DNA from: Chitinophagaceae bacterium
Lineage (GTDB): Bacteria > Bacteroidota > Bacteroidia > Chitinophagales > Chitinophagaceae
NCBI GenBank assembly: GCA_016708765.1
Contig: JADJFD010000003.1
Span: 310,001 to 374,000, forward strand
DNA length: 64,000 nucleotides
Reading direction: 5' to 3'
Below the pieces are notes generated by a model. That model was not told the DNA's origin and made no database searches. It worked only from the letters and a program-made list of their open reading frames with translations. Shown one piece after another: positions 29,128-35,883 of the stretch; position 1 is the stretch's first letter; each line of letters opens with the position of its first letter. Position numbers and translations under genes: made by a program.

Positions 29128-29361
29128 ATGAATAAAATTAGCGATATTATATTTCTTTTTATTTTCAGCATACTTATAATTGTAAATGTGCTGCGGGTAA
29201 TTAATATTCTTATAAAACCAACGTGGATGAACAAATATCCTTCTTTAAGTTTTCCTTCAGATTCTTCTCGAAAACTGAGCAAGGTACTTTATTGCCTGGA
29301 AGCAATACTTTTATTTGCAATACTTCTAGGTTGGAGATTGGAAAGAATAATTAATTTTTAA
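29128..29361 (+). CDS. cassette 1 small two-helix membrane protein, immunity-like
   Basis: The 77-residue product has two membrane helices (~7-29 and ~55-70) joined by a polar loop (WMNKYPSLSFPSDSSRKLS). It begins 89 nt after the secreted-protein gene, on the same strand, and no other gene intervenes. No family is recognised. Small two-helix proteins next to exported peptides are commonly immunity proteins, and the same arrangement occurs three times here. An overlapping antisense open frame is rejected. Confidence 0.6.
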   Translation: MNKISDIIFLFIFSILIIVNVLRVINILIKPTWMNKYPSLSFPSDSSRKLSKVLYCLEAILLFAILLGWRLERIINF

Positions 29362-29408
29362 TTTTCGTTTACTTATTGATTTTAGTGTGTTATTAATAAG
29401 CAATAGTA

Positions 29409-29567
29409 TTGAAACCTCTTTTGCCAATATTATGTTGGTTATGGTCTAGCCTTGCCATAGCCCAGGAAAAAGAGGTTTCATCTTTCTATTGCAATTCCGA
29501 AAAAACGTTTAAAAATGTTTTTTCCCTCATTGATTTTCAGAAAAACAACAGCAAATTTGAGGAATAA
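29409..29567 (+). CDS. small open frame inside leader repeat 2 (52 codons, TTG start)
   Basis: It reads LKPLLPILCWLWSSLAIAQ, a signal peptide nearly identical to that of the gene at 32008, then EKEVSSFYCNS and a short divergent tail ending KNNSKFEE. The start codon is TTG where copy 3 has ATG. Copies 2 and 3 keep the same length although a one-base loss and a gain shift the frame in between, which hints at selection for an open frame. It may equally be a relic of a duplicated 5' gene end. Confidence 0.4.
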   Translation: MKPLLPILCWLWSSLAIAQEKEVSSFYCNSEKTFKNVFSLIDFQKNNSKFEE

Positions 29568-29768
29568 AGCTCTTTGAGACGGTGAAAACAACAGTATAAA
29601 TTGTTGCAATCACCGATAAATTTCAGGAAAGAACATTTTTTTCATGATGATTTTCCCATGGCTTTGGATATTGGTGCAGGTAGGTTTGTTGTATCATTTG
29701 ATTTTGTAACCGGAACAGTATTAAATGATACGGGAAAGCCGAAAACCGGATTTTGAAGAGAGTAGGCG
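29409..29768 (+). repeat. cassette leader repeat, copy 2 (L2-R2)
   Basis: 360 bp, ungapped match in length to 30680-31039. The first ~80 bp are homologous to the 5' end of the gene at 32008; the last 272 bp correspond to R1. It contains the conserved hairpin (29580-29615) and TAGGTTTG (29681-29688), and ends 16 nt before the next secreted-protein start. Confidence 0.92.
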
Positions 29769-29784
29769 GGTTAATTACTTTATT

Positions 29785-30402
29785 ATGAGAAAGATTTTTT
29801 TAACTTTTATTATGTTCGGGTTCATTTATTTTTCAAAGGCACAGACTTCTGATACTGATCTCCGAAGTAATCCGTTATTTATTGAGAATGTTAGTAAGCT
29901 GAATGAGGTTGCAGAGATAATTTTTAATAATTATGGGAAAAGTAAAAGCAGTATTTTGGAAGTTAAAAGATTAGTTGAGGAAATTGCTAACTCAAAAGGT
30001 ATTTCAGATAATGAGAAGGCGGATCAAATGAATTCTTTATTAGGATTACCACAAGGGGCGGGAATCGAGTATTATGCTACGCTAGTTAATAACAACTGGA
30101 ATAGTATTAAACTCCAATATGGCACTTTGTTGACAGACAGTTATATTAAAAATGAAACTGAGGCTTTAATGGAAAGCGATACATATCAAAATACATCAGG
30201 ACGCCATGCTAATCCATGTCGTAAAAGGGCTTTATATATTCTTTGTTCAGCTGCGGCGACTAGTGCTGCTATTCTATGTCATGCTGCATGTACTTCAACT
30301 TTATTTGGCATGTTTGCTTGTTTTGGCTTATGTGCTACCGGCCAAACTTATGCAATAGCAGAATGTTATGATACTTATTGTGCACCATTAGCAGGAAACT
30401 AA
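29785..30402 (+). CDS. cassette 2 secreted Cys-rich protein, putative bacteriocin-like effector
   Basis: The 205-residue product starts MRKIFLTFIMFGFIYFSKAQ, a Sec signal peptide (ATG at 29785, 16 nt past the repeat). Residues ~25-140 are a polar helical region. The C-terminal ~60 residues hold eight Cys in a hydrophobic Ala/Gly-rich context (ALYILCSAAATSAAILCHAA, CTSTLFGMFACFGLCATG, AECYDTYC). From memory the pattern resembles halocin C8-type Cys-rich microhalocins, which are also cut from the C-terminus of a secreted precursor; this was not searched. The next gene, 9 nt on, encodes a small two-helix protein. Confidence 0.75.
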   Translation: MRKIFLTFIMFGFIYFSKAQTSDTDLRSNPLFIENVSKLNEVAEIIFNNYGKSKSSILEVKRLVEEIANSKGISDNEKADQMNSLLGLPQGAGIEYYATLVNNNWNSIKLQYGTLLTDSYIKNETEALMESDTYQNTSGRHANPCRKRALYILCSAAATSAAILCHAACTSTLFGMFACFGLCATGQTYAIAECYDTYCAPLAGN

Positions 30403-30411
30403 ATAAAATCA

Positions 30412-30576
30412 ATGAAAAAGAAAGTTTCAATAATTGCCCTTTTTTACTATTTAATAACTGTTGCTCTTTTTATTTTATATCCATCACTCATTAAAAGTAT
30501 TGTTTTTTTGTTTATTTATTTGGTGATAAATATTTCTTTAATCGGAGTTATATACTTTACAAAGAATGACAAGTGA
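30412..30576 (+). CDS. cassette 2 small two-helix membrane protein, immunity-like
   Basis: A 54-residue product, MKKKVSIIALFYYLITVALF then ILYPSLIKS, a second helix and a polar end KNDK. Two membrane helices fill nearly the whole chain. It starts 9 nt after the secreted-protein stop, so the two are surely co-transcribed. It is shorter than most gene callers report. The immunity role is inferred from the repeated arrangement. Confidence 0.65.
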   Translation: MKKKVSIIALFYYLITVALFILYPSLIKSIVFLFIYLVINISLIGVIYFTKNDK

Positions 30577-30679
30577 TTCTTTTATTTATCATCTATGAAC
30601 ACCTTAGCCTTATAATCTGCACCATAATAATGGTGTATTTAGATTAAAGTGTATTTACTTACTATCTTACTATGTTTCC

Positions 30680-30838
30680 ATGAAACCTCTTTTGCCAATA
30701 TTATGTTGGTTATGGTCTAGCCTTGCCATAGCCCAGGTAAAAGAGGTTTCATCTTTCTATTGCAATTCAGAAAAAAACGCAAAAAAATGTTTTTTCCACA
30801 TTGAAATTCAGAAAAACAACAGCAAATTTGGTGAATAA
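30680..30838 (+). CDS. small open frame inside leader repeat 3 (52 codons, ATG start)
   Basis: It reads MKPLLPILCWLWSSLAIAQ, VKEVSSFYCNSEKNAKKCFF and an ending IQKNNSKFGE. This copy has an ATG and the intact signal peptide, so it could make a tiny secreted peptide ahead of the effector gene, or act as a leader frame. It may also be only the duplicated 5' end of the gene at 32008. Confidence 0.45.
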   Translation: MKPLLPILCWLWSSLAIAQVKEVSSFYCNSEKNAKKCFFHIEIQKNNSKFGE

Positions 30839-31039
30839 AGCTCTTTGAGACGGTGAAAACAACAGTATAAATTGTTGCAATCACCGATAAATTTCAGGAA
30901 AGAACATTTTTTTCATGATGATTTTCCCATGGCTTTGGTAATTAGTGCAGGTAGGTTTGTTGTATCATTTGATTTTGTAACCGGAACAATATTAAATGCT
31001 ACGGGAAAGCCGAAAACCGGGTTTTGAAGAGAGTAGGCG
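30680..31039 (+). repeat. cassette leader repeat, copy 3 (L3-R3)
   Basis: 360 bp, same length as copy 2, with the hairpin at 30851-30886 and TAGGTTTG at 30952-30959. It ends 16 nt before the third secreted-protein start. Together with the gene at 32008 it shows that each unit begins with the same signal-peptide sequence. Confidence 0.92.
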
Positions 31040-31055
31040 AAATAATTAATTTGTT

Positions 31056-31751
31056 ATGAAAAGAAATTTTTTAATTGCTGTACTTTTATCTTTGACTTTT
31101 AATGCTTTCTCACAAGAAGATTTTCATGCTGGTGGATGTACATATTTAGAGAAAACTAAATTGTTCATTAAGTCTGTTGATAGCTTATCCGACTTCTTCC
31201 AAAACATAAAATCTGCTGTCTCTGTAAATGAATGGAATGGATTTATAGCAGATGCGAATGCAGGTTCAGGTTTAAGTTCTTTTAATAATTTTAGCTCAAA
31301 TAGTTCTCAGTTTCAAAATGAGTATGATGCAATTTGTAAGAGCATGGTAGCAAGATTTGATAATTTGAAAGCTGCTATTGACCCTGGTGGTACTATGGAT
31401 TCTGAAACTATTAAACAGGTAATTGGTCAAGATATACGTTGTTACTTAAAAGACACTCTTGAAAATACGATGGGAAGCAGATTTAGCTCTTTTGGTTTGG
31501 GTTCTAATATTCATACAACACCGATAGCTGGCCCATGTGAAAGAGATTTGAGAACTTGTGGTGATAATGCCCAGAATGCATATACTCAAAATATTATGGC
31601 TTGTGGATTTGGAGGAGCTACAGTTGGGGGGCTTGTAAAAGGCGGATGGTGGGGTATTGGTGCTGGCTTTATATGTTTTGTTGTGGCTTCAGCGAGGAAA
31701 AATAATGCATTGGGTACATGTATTGAGAATTATGTGGATTGCATGAATTAG
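31056..31751 (+). CDS. cassette 3 secreted protein with glycine-zipper tail, putative bacteriocin-like effector
   Basis: The 231-residue product starts MKRNFLIAVLLSLTFNAFSQ, a Sec signal peptide. The central region is helical with three Cys. The tail has six Cys (CERDLRTCG, MACGFGG, GFICFVV, LGTCIENYVDCMN) around a glycine-zipper-like hydrophobic stretch GGATVGGLVKGGWWGIGAGF (GxxxG spacing), a feature of pore-forming or membrane-inserting peptides. It shares layout but little sequence with the two other cassette proteins. It is followed 37 nt later by a two-helix protein. The toxin role is inferred. Confidence 0.75.
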   Translation: MKRNFLIAVLLSLTFNAFSQEDFHAGGCTYLEKTKLFIKSVDSLSDFFQNIKSAVSVNEWNGFIADANAGSGLSSFNNFSSNSSQFQNEYDAICKSMVARFDNLKAAIDPGGTMDSETIKQVIGQDIRCYLKDTLENTMGSRFSSFGLGSNIHTTPIAGPCERDLRTCGDNAQNAYTQNIMACGFGGATVGGLVKGGWWGIGAGFICFVVASARKNNALGTCIENYVDCMN

Positions 31752-31788
31752 AATCTCTATAATAACAATCAATTATAAATAGATATGT

Positions 31789-31989
31789 ATGAAAAAATTG
31801 GAGATAATAAAAAATGTATTCGGAGGTATTGGCCTTTTGTTGCTCAGTTTCCATCTATTTACTAGAGATAGTAACGGACAATCTCTTCAATTTAAGAATT
31901 GCATAAGGTATTCCTCTTATACATTTATGCTTATCAGTTGTATACTTGCCATTTACATTTGGAGCAAAACAAGAAAGGAAAAAAGTTAA
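31789..31989 (+). CDS. cassette 3 small two-helix membrane protein, immunity-like
   Basis: A 66-residue product with a first helix near NVFGGIGLLLLSFHLF, a polar loop and a second helix SSYTFMLISCILAIYIW, then a basic end KTRKEKS. It lies 37 nt after the secreted-protein gene and 18 nt before the gene at 32008. It does not resemble the other two immunity-like proteins in sequence, only in size and topology, as expected if each protects against its own partner. Confidence 0.6.
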   Translation: MKKLEIIKNVFGGIGLLLLSFHLFTRDSNGQSLQFKNCIRYSSYTFMLISCILAIYIWSKTRKEKS

Positions 31990-32007
31990 GCAATTCCCTG
32001 CTATATC

Positions 32008-32850
32008 ATGAAACCTCTTTTGCCAATATTACTATGGCTTTGGCCATGCCTTGCAATAGCCCAGGTAAAAGAGGTTTCATCTTTTCCAAAAAAAGATTCG
32101 ATAAAAGCAAATAGTAATCTTTCTTTACCTAAAGACAGTTTTTCAAAAGCTTCCGTTCCCAAACCCGAAATATTTACTTCTGGTTTTATTGATATTATCA
32201 ATAACGGCCAGGTAAATGCTTCAGCAAGATTTATTCGTTTATTTATTGGCGAACCGGGCAAACTTTCTATCCCCTTATCTTTCTACTCAGGTGTATCAGC
32301 CAATAATTTTCAAAACCAAACGGGTGCAAATGGATTGCTTCGCAGCAACGATCATCTGGTAACACAATATATTAATCCGCTCAGCGGTTTAATAAATATA
32401 TCTAGTGATGGAAATGTCTTTTTCAAAAAAACAGAAAAAGCTACAAAAGCTGGCTGGCTCTATCATTTTGGCGAAAGAGTGATGACAGGCTTTAAAACCG
32501 GGCAGGCAAATAATCCGCAAACCGGCAAGCCGGTTAACTTTCTAAATAGTTTTGCAAGTTCCGGCCTTTATTTTCAAACCGGTGCTTGGGAACGTACTAA
32601 TAGCAAAAATGTTGGTGTTTGTTGGCTGGCTATGCGGTATCATATCTGCTATACCAATCCGCAGCAGATACGGTCTTTTTTGCCAGACATTTCTACGAAT
32701 GGAGTTTACATGGGTTACTCCATGGCATTTGGTGTGGAAATAAATAACCTGGTCAATTTAAAAGTGATTTATTATAAATACACCAAAGAACCGGAGATTG
32801 ATTATTCCCTGCCTATCTACCAATTCTCCTTTAACTATTCGTTGAAATAG
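32008..32850 (+). CDS. putative outer membrane beta-barrel protein closing the cassette array
   Basis: The 280-residue product has a signal peptide (MKPLLPILLWLWPCLAIAQ), a low-complexity Ser/Lys/Pro linker (~25-55) and then alternating polar and aromatic strands ending PIYQFSFNYSLK, a barrel-like C-terminus. I do not recognise a family. Its first ~80 bp are shared with the 5' part of leader repeats 2 and 3, and its 3' end with a relic at 25868-25927, so this gene has been duplicated on both sides of the locus. It could export or receive the cassette products, or only be the gene whose copies drove recombination. Confidence 0.6.
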   Translation: MKPLLPILLWLWPCLAIAQVKEVSSFPKKDSIKANSNLSLPKDSFSKASVPKPEIFTSGFIDIINNGQVNASARFIRLFIGEPGKLSIPLSFYSGVSANNFQNQTGANGLLRSNDHLVTQYINPLSGLINISSDGNVFFKKTEKATKAGWLYHFGERVMTGFKTGQANNPQTGKPVNFLNSFASSGLYFQTGAWERTNSKNVGVCWLAMRYHICYTNPQQIRSFLPDISTNGVYMGYSMAFGVEINNLVNLKVIYYKYTKEPEIDYSLPIYQFSFNYSLK

Positions 32851-33044
32851 TTTTCTTCATGGCGTTTCTTATAACAACCTCTTTTCGAGTAGAGGGAAAG
32901 ATTCCGGATCAAGTCCTGAAAGACATTCAACAATGTCAATTATATCAGCCATTTAAAAAATTTAATAAAAATGCGGAAACTACTAAAATAACGTACTTTT
33001 ACGCTGGTCCAAAACCTATTAAATAAACTGCAACTCAATAATCT

Positions 33045-33701
33045 ATGTCCACCCAGCAAATAAAAGTGGCTATTGCCGATGATCATAAGATCTTTCGGGA
33101 TGGTATCAGAATGGCTCTTAAAGACAAAGAATACCTGAAAATTCTTTGGGAAGCTGAAGACGGCAAAGACCTTCAGCATAAACTCCAGCTAAAATTGCCC
33201 GATGTAATATTGATGGACATTCGTATGCCCGAAGTAGATGGCATCAATGCTATTAGTCTTATCCGTAAGGAATACGAAGCGTTGAAAATTATCGTACTCA
33301 CTATGTATGATGATCAGGAAATGATTACCAAGATGATGGAAATGGGCGCCAATGCTTACCTGACAAAGACTACTGACCCAGAAGAAATTTACCAGGCCAT
33401 CCTCACCTGCATGAATGAGGATTTTTATTTTAATGAACTGGTAAATAAGGCTGTGTTGCTAAAATTGCAGCACAAGAAAACGGTAAGACAATTCTATCCT
33501 AATCCAGTAAAATTCTCTGAGAAAGAAATCAAGATATTAAAATTGATTGCGGATGATAAGACAACAGAAGAAATTTCGAAAGAAGTTTTTTTAAGTCCCC
33601 GCACCATTGAAACTATTCGGCAGAATATGAAACAGAAAGTTGGTTCTAAAACCATTGCCGGATTAGTAATGTATGCCATGCGAAACAAGTTGCTGGAATA
33701 A
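33045..33701 (+). CDS. NarL-family response regulator (regulator C, orphan)
   Basis: The 218-residue product has a receiver domain (IADDHKIFRDGIRMAL, Asp in VILMDIRMPEVDG ~57, Lys in AYLTKT) and a LuxR-type HTH (FSEKEIKILKLIADDKTTEEI, SPRTIETIRQNMKQK). No kinase gene is adjacent. It is closest in this window to regulator D, sharing MMEMGANAYLTK-type and FYFNEL(V/T)NKA segments, so the two look like duplicates. It follows the array on the same strand after a 194-bp gap. Confidence 0.92.
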   Translation: MSTQQIKVAIADDHKIFRDGIRMALKDKEYLKILWEAEDGKDLQHKLQLKLPDVILMDIRMPEVDGINAISLIRKEYEALKIIVLTMYDDQEMITKMMEMGANAYLTKTTDPEEIYQAILTCMNEDFYFNELVNKAVLLKLQHKKTVRQFYPNPVKFSEKEIKILKLIADDKTTEEISKEVFLSPRTIETIRQNMKQKVGSKTIAGLVMYAMRNKLLE

Positions 33702-33744
33702 GCAACAGAATCAACATCTGTATTTTCTTTCTTAAAACTTGAAG

Positions 33745-34488
33745 ATGTCAAATATCAACGATAGTTACTTCGATGGAATTTACAAGGAACTATGGCGAAC
33801 CATTATACCTGATATACTGACGGTAAAAGAAGTTGACTTTATGATTCCTTACTTTAACCTGCAGCCTGGACAAAAAGTATTGGATTTGATGTGTGGTTAT
33901 GGCAGACACTCAATCGGTTTGGCAAAAAAAGGAATAAAAGTAACTGCTGTTGATAATCTTGATGCATACATTAATGAGATAAATGACATCGTAGCGAAAG
34001 AGCATTTACCAGTCAAAGCAATAAAAACGGATGTTATAAGCTATCTGCCAACAGAAAAATATGAGCTTGCTATCTGTATGGGTAATAGCTTTAATTTTTT
34101 TAAGGAAGCAGATGCGTTGAAATTGCTAACAACAATTAGCTCCTGTTTACAACCAGGCGGGCATTTATTGATCAATAGCTGGTCCATTGCGGAAATAGCC
34201 TATAAAAACTTCATCAGCAGCAACTCAAGTCAGGTTGGCGATGTTCAATTCAAGAACGAGTTAAAATTTCTGTTGCACCCGACCCGTATAGAAACAGAAA
34301 GCACAATGATAACTCCTGATGGTAAGTCTGAAATTAAAGCTGGCGTTGATTATATCTATTCTCTTAATGAGATGGAAAAAATGATGAACCAGACAGGCCT
34401 TTTATTAAAAGAGGTGTACAGCATTCCAGGAAGAAAGAAATTTACATTGGGAGAGCCAAGAGCTTACTTGGTTGCCGAAAAGAAATAA
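33745..34488 (+). CDS. class I SAM-dependent methyltransferase
   Basis: The 247-residue product has the SAM-binding motif I VLDLMCGYGRHSIGLA (~47-62), motif II VTAVDNLDAYI and a C-terminal domain typical of the UbiE/YdaC-like small-molecule methyltransferases. The ATG at 33745 is preferred over a TTG 6 nt earlier. Substrate unknown. It follows regulator C by 43 nt and may be in the same transcript. Confidence 0.85.
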   Translation: MSNINDSYFDGIYKELWRTIIPDILTVKEVDFMIPYFNLQPGQKVLDLMCGYGRHSIGLAKKGIKVTAVDNLDAYINEINDIVAKEHLPVKAIKTDVISYLPTEKYELAICMGNSFNFFKEADALKLLTTISSCLQPGGHLLINSWSIAEIAYKNFISSNSSQVGDVQFKNELKFLLHPTRIETESTMITPDGKSEIKAGVDYIYSLNEMEKMMNQTGLLLKEVYSIPGRKKFTLGEPRAYLVAEKK

Positions 34489-34574
34489 TTCCAACTAAAT
34501 ATTTGGATACAAAGCACCTTCGCTAATTTATCCTCCAAAACAACTGTAAAGTAAAGGAGGGAGCTTCGGCGCAT

Positions 34575-34606
34575 AAAAAAAAACCCCGGCGTTATGAGGA
34601 CCGGGG
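34575..34606 (-). terminator. minus-strand terminator with no annotated upstream gene
   Basis: On the minus strand ACCCCGG and CCGGGGT pair around an 11-base loop and run into nine T. No known minus-strand gene ends here, which implies a short transcript from 34.6-34.8 kb. Confidence 0.7.
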
Positions 34607-34637
34607 TAACGTTACTGTTATGAAAAGAAAAAGATTT

Positions 34638-34735
34638 TTATTTTTTGTGCTTCATAGAGACAAAGTTTAATGGCACGGCTTTCTTTTCAAATGGTATTGG
34701 ATTTTTAAAAACGGTTTCGGTTTATTATTCTTCAT
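34638..34735 (-). pseudogene. candidate small-protein gene (needs one base to be open)
   Basis: An ATG at 34735 begins MKNNKPKP; after the A/T run at 34702-34710 a one-base shift gives FKNPIPFEKKAVPLNFVSMK and a stop at 34638, then the strong terminator follows 32 nt on. The repaired product is 32 residues. Sequence character (proline and charged, clean end, own terminator) looks real, and the missing base matches the homopolymer losses elsewhere in this sequence. No homolog is known to me. Confidence 0.35.
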
Positions 34736-34796
34736 TTATACTTTGAAGAAAAAGTAGAAAGTCGACTGGCAGTTGAAGTGCTCCCGATTAAGATCG

Positions 34797-34935
34797 GGTG
34801 GATTTTCATGGGAATTGGTTAAATTCTTTCTGGACGGTTTGGACATTGAACGAGATGGATAAACAGATCATTCATGTCAATCAACTTTCTGACACAAAAG
34901 TATATGCACAACGATATGTTAACAAGAGCATTACT
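34797..34935 (+). repeat. segment homologous to 25540-25690 (copy 2)
   Basis: Same ordered blocks as copy 1 (GGATTTT, GGACGGTTT, GGACATTG, TCAATCAACTT, CAAAAGTATAT, ACAAGAGCA). It lies 200 bp upstream of regulator D and may contain its promoter. Confidence 0.55.
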
Positions 34936-35138
34936 GCCCTATTTATTAATTATGGTATTTACTGCTTGTGTCGTAAAATTTCAATTAGCTATAGTAAAAT
35001 TTCGTTCTTCATATCCTAAACCGGTATTTTCCGCAATTTTTTAATTGGGTACATTCACTATGGTATATGTTACAGGAATTTAACATCTTGCATCATAGAA
35101 ATTTTACTGATAACTTATTTATTAATAACAATCCAATT

Positions 35139-35813
35139 ATGAAAAACCCCGAAACAAACACCGTTGTTAAAGTTGCTATTGCCGATGATCATGCACTTTT
35201 CCGCACTGGTGTTAAAACATCACTCTCTGCCCGTAAGGACATTCAAATGGTTGCTGAAGCTGAAAACGGAATGCAATTATTGAATCTTTTGCGTCATATT
35301 CAGCCAGATGTAGTTTTACTTGATATCCAGATGCCAATTATGGATGGTCTTACTACATTACCAGAAATAAAAAAGCTCTATCCAAACGTAAAAGTAATTA
35401 TGCTTTCAATGCATAATGATCATTCTGTAATCTCCAAAATGATGGAAATAGGCGCTAACTCTTATCTTACAAAAGAGTCAGGGTCTGACATGATTTATGA
35501 AGCAGTACGAGGTGTTTATGAAAATGATTTCTATTTCAATGAGCTTACTAATAAGGCATTATTGAGTGGATTACGTACAAAACGTACGAATGAATCAAAC
35601 ATGCCGCAGGATGTTCAGTTAACTGATAAGGAAATTACAATCCTGAAACTGATGTGTGATGAAAAAAGCACAAAAGAAATTGCAGACATCGTAGATCTTA
35701 GCCCTAGAACAGTTGAAGCAATCCGTGACAAGCTGAAAACAAAAACCGGTACCAAGTCAATGGCAGGGTTAGTTATGTATGCAGTAAAATCAGGATTGGT
35801 AGAACAGGCATAA
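35139..35813 (+). CDS. NarL-family response regulator (regulator D, orphan)
   Basis: From the ATG at 35139 the product is 224 residues: receiver (IADDHALFRTGVKTSL, Asp in VVLLDIQMPIMDG, Lys in SYLTKE) and LuxR-type HTH (LTDKEITILKLMCDEKSTKEI, SPRTVEAIRDKLKTK). An upstream in-frame TTG would add 24 residues with no domain character, so the ATG is preferred. No adjacent kinase; monocistronic, with its own terminator. Confidence 0.92.
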   Translation: MKNPETNTVVKVAIADDHALFRTGVKTSLSARKDIQMVAEAENGMQLLNLLRHIQPDVVLLDIQMPIMDGLTTLPEIKKLYPNVKVIMLSMHNDHSVISKMMEIGANSYLTKESGSDMIYEAVRGVYENDFYFNELTNKALLSGLRTKRTNESNMPQDVQLTDKEITILKLMCDEKSTKEIADIVDLSPRTVEAIRDKLKTKTGTKSMAGLVMYAVKSGLVEQA

Positions 35814-35834
35814 TATTGCATGGCAAGCATATTG

Positions 35835-35868
35835 AACCATCTCGTCTTAGGCGGGATGGTTTTTTTTA
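35835..35868 (+). terminator. terminator of regulator D
   Basis: AACCATCTCG and CGGGATGGTT pair (one G-T) around a seven-base loop, followed by eight T. Confidence 0.88.
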
Positions 35869-35883
35869 TTTTACTTTGAAGAG

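Larger units (their letters stand above)
34489..35138. other. 650-bp interval with a possible small minus-strand gene and a duplicated segment
   Basis: The interval contains a minus-strand hairpin terminator, a possible 32-codon gene just upstream of it, a CCCGAT/ATCGGG palindrome (34783-34798), and copy 2 of the noncoding segment also found at 25540-25690. A 73-codon plus-strand open frame at 34798 lies in the duplicated segment and is rejected. Confidence 0.6.

Noticed and set aside
29091..29282. Antisense 63-codon frame over the cassette 1 two-helix gene
   Set aside because: It is the complement of a hydrophobic gene and has no start context or counterpart in the other cassettes.
28171..31039. 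Integron-like array with the repeats as attC sites
   Set aside because: The repeats are 272-360 bp and lie upstream of genes with a fixed distance to the start codon, no attC core (GTTRRRY/RYYYAAC) is evident and no integrase is in view.
28171..31989. Insertion sequence or CRISPR explanation for the repeats
   Set aside because: There is no transposase gene and no terminal inverted repeat; the spacing between repeats is ~1.3 kb and filled by genes.
34798..35019. 73-codon plus-strand open frame
   Set aside because: It lies in the duplicated noncoding segment; copy 1 does not conserve the frame.
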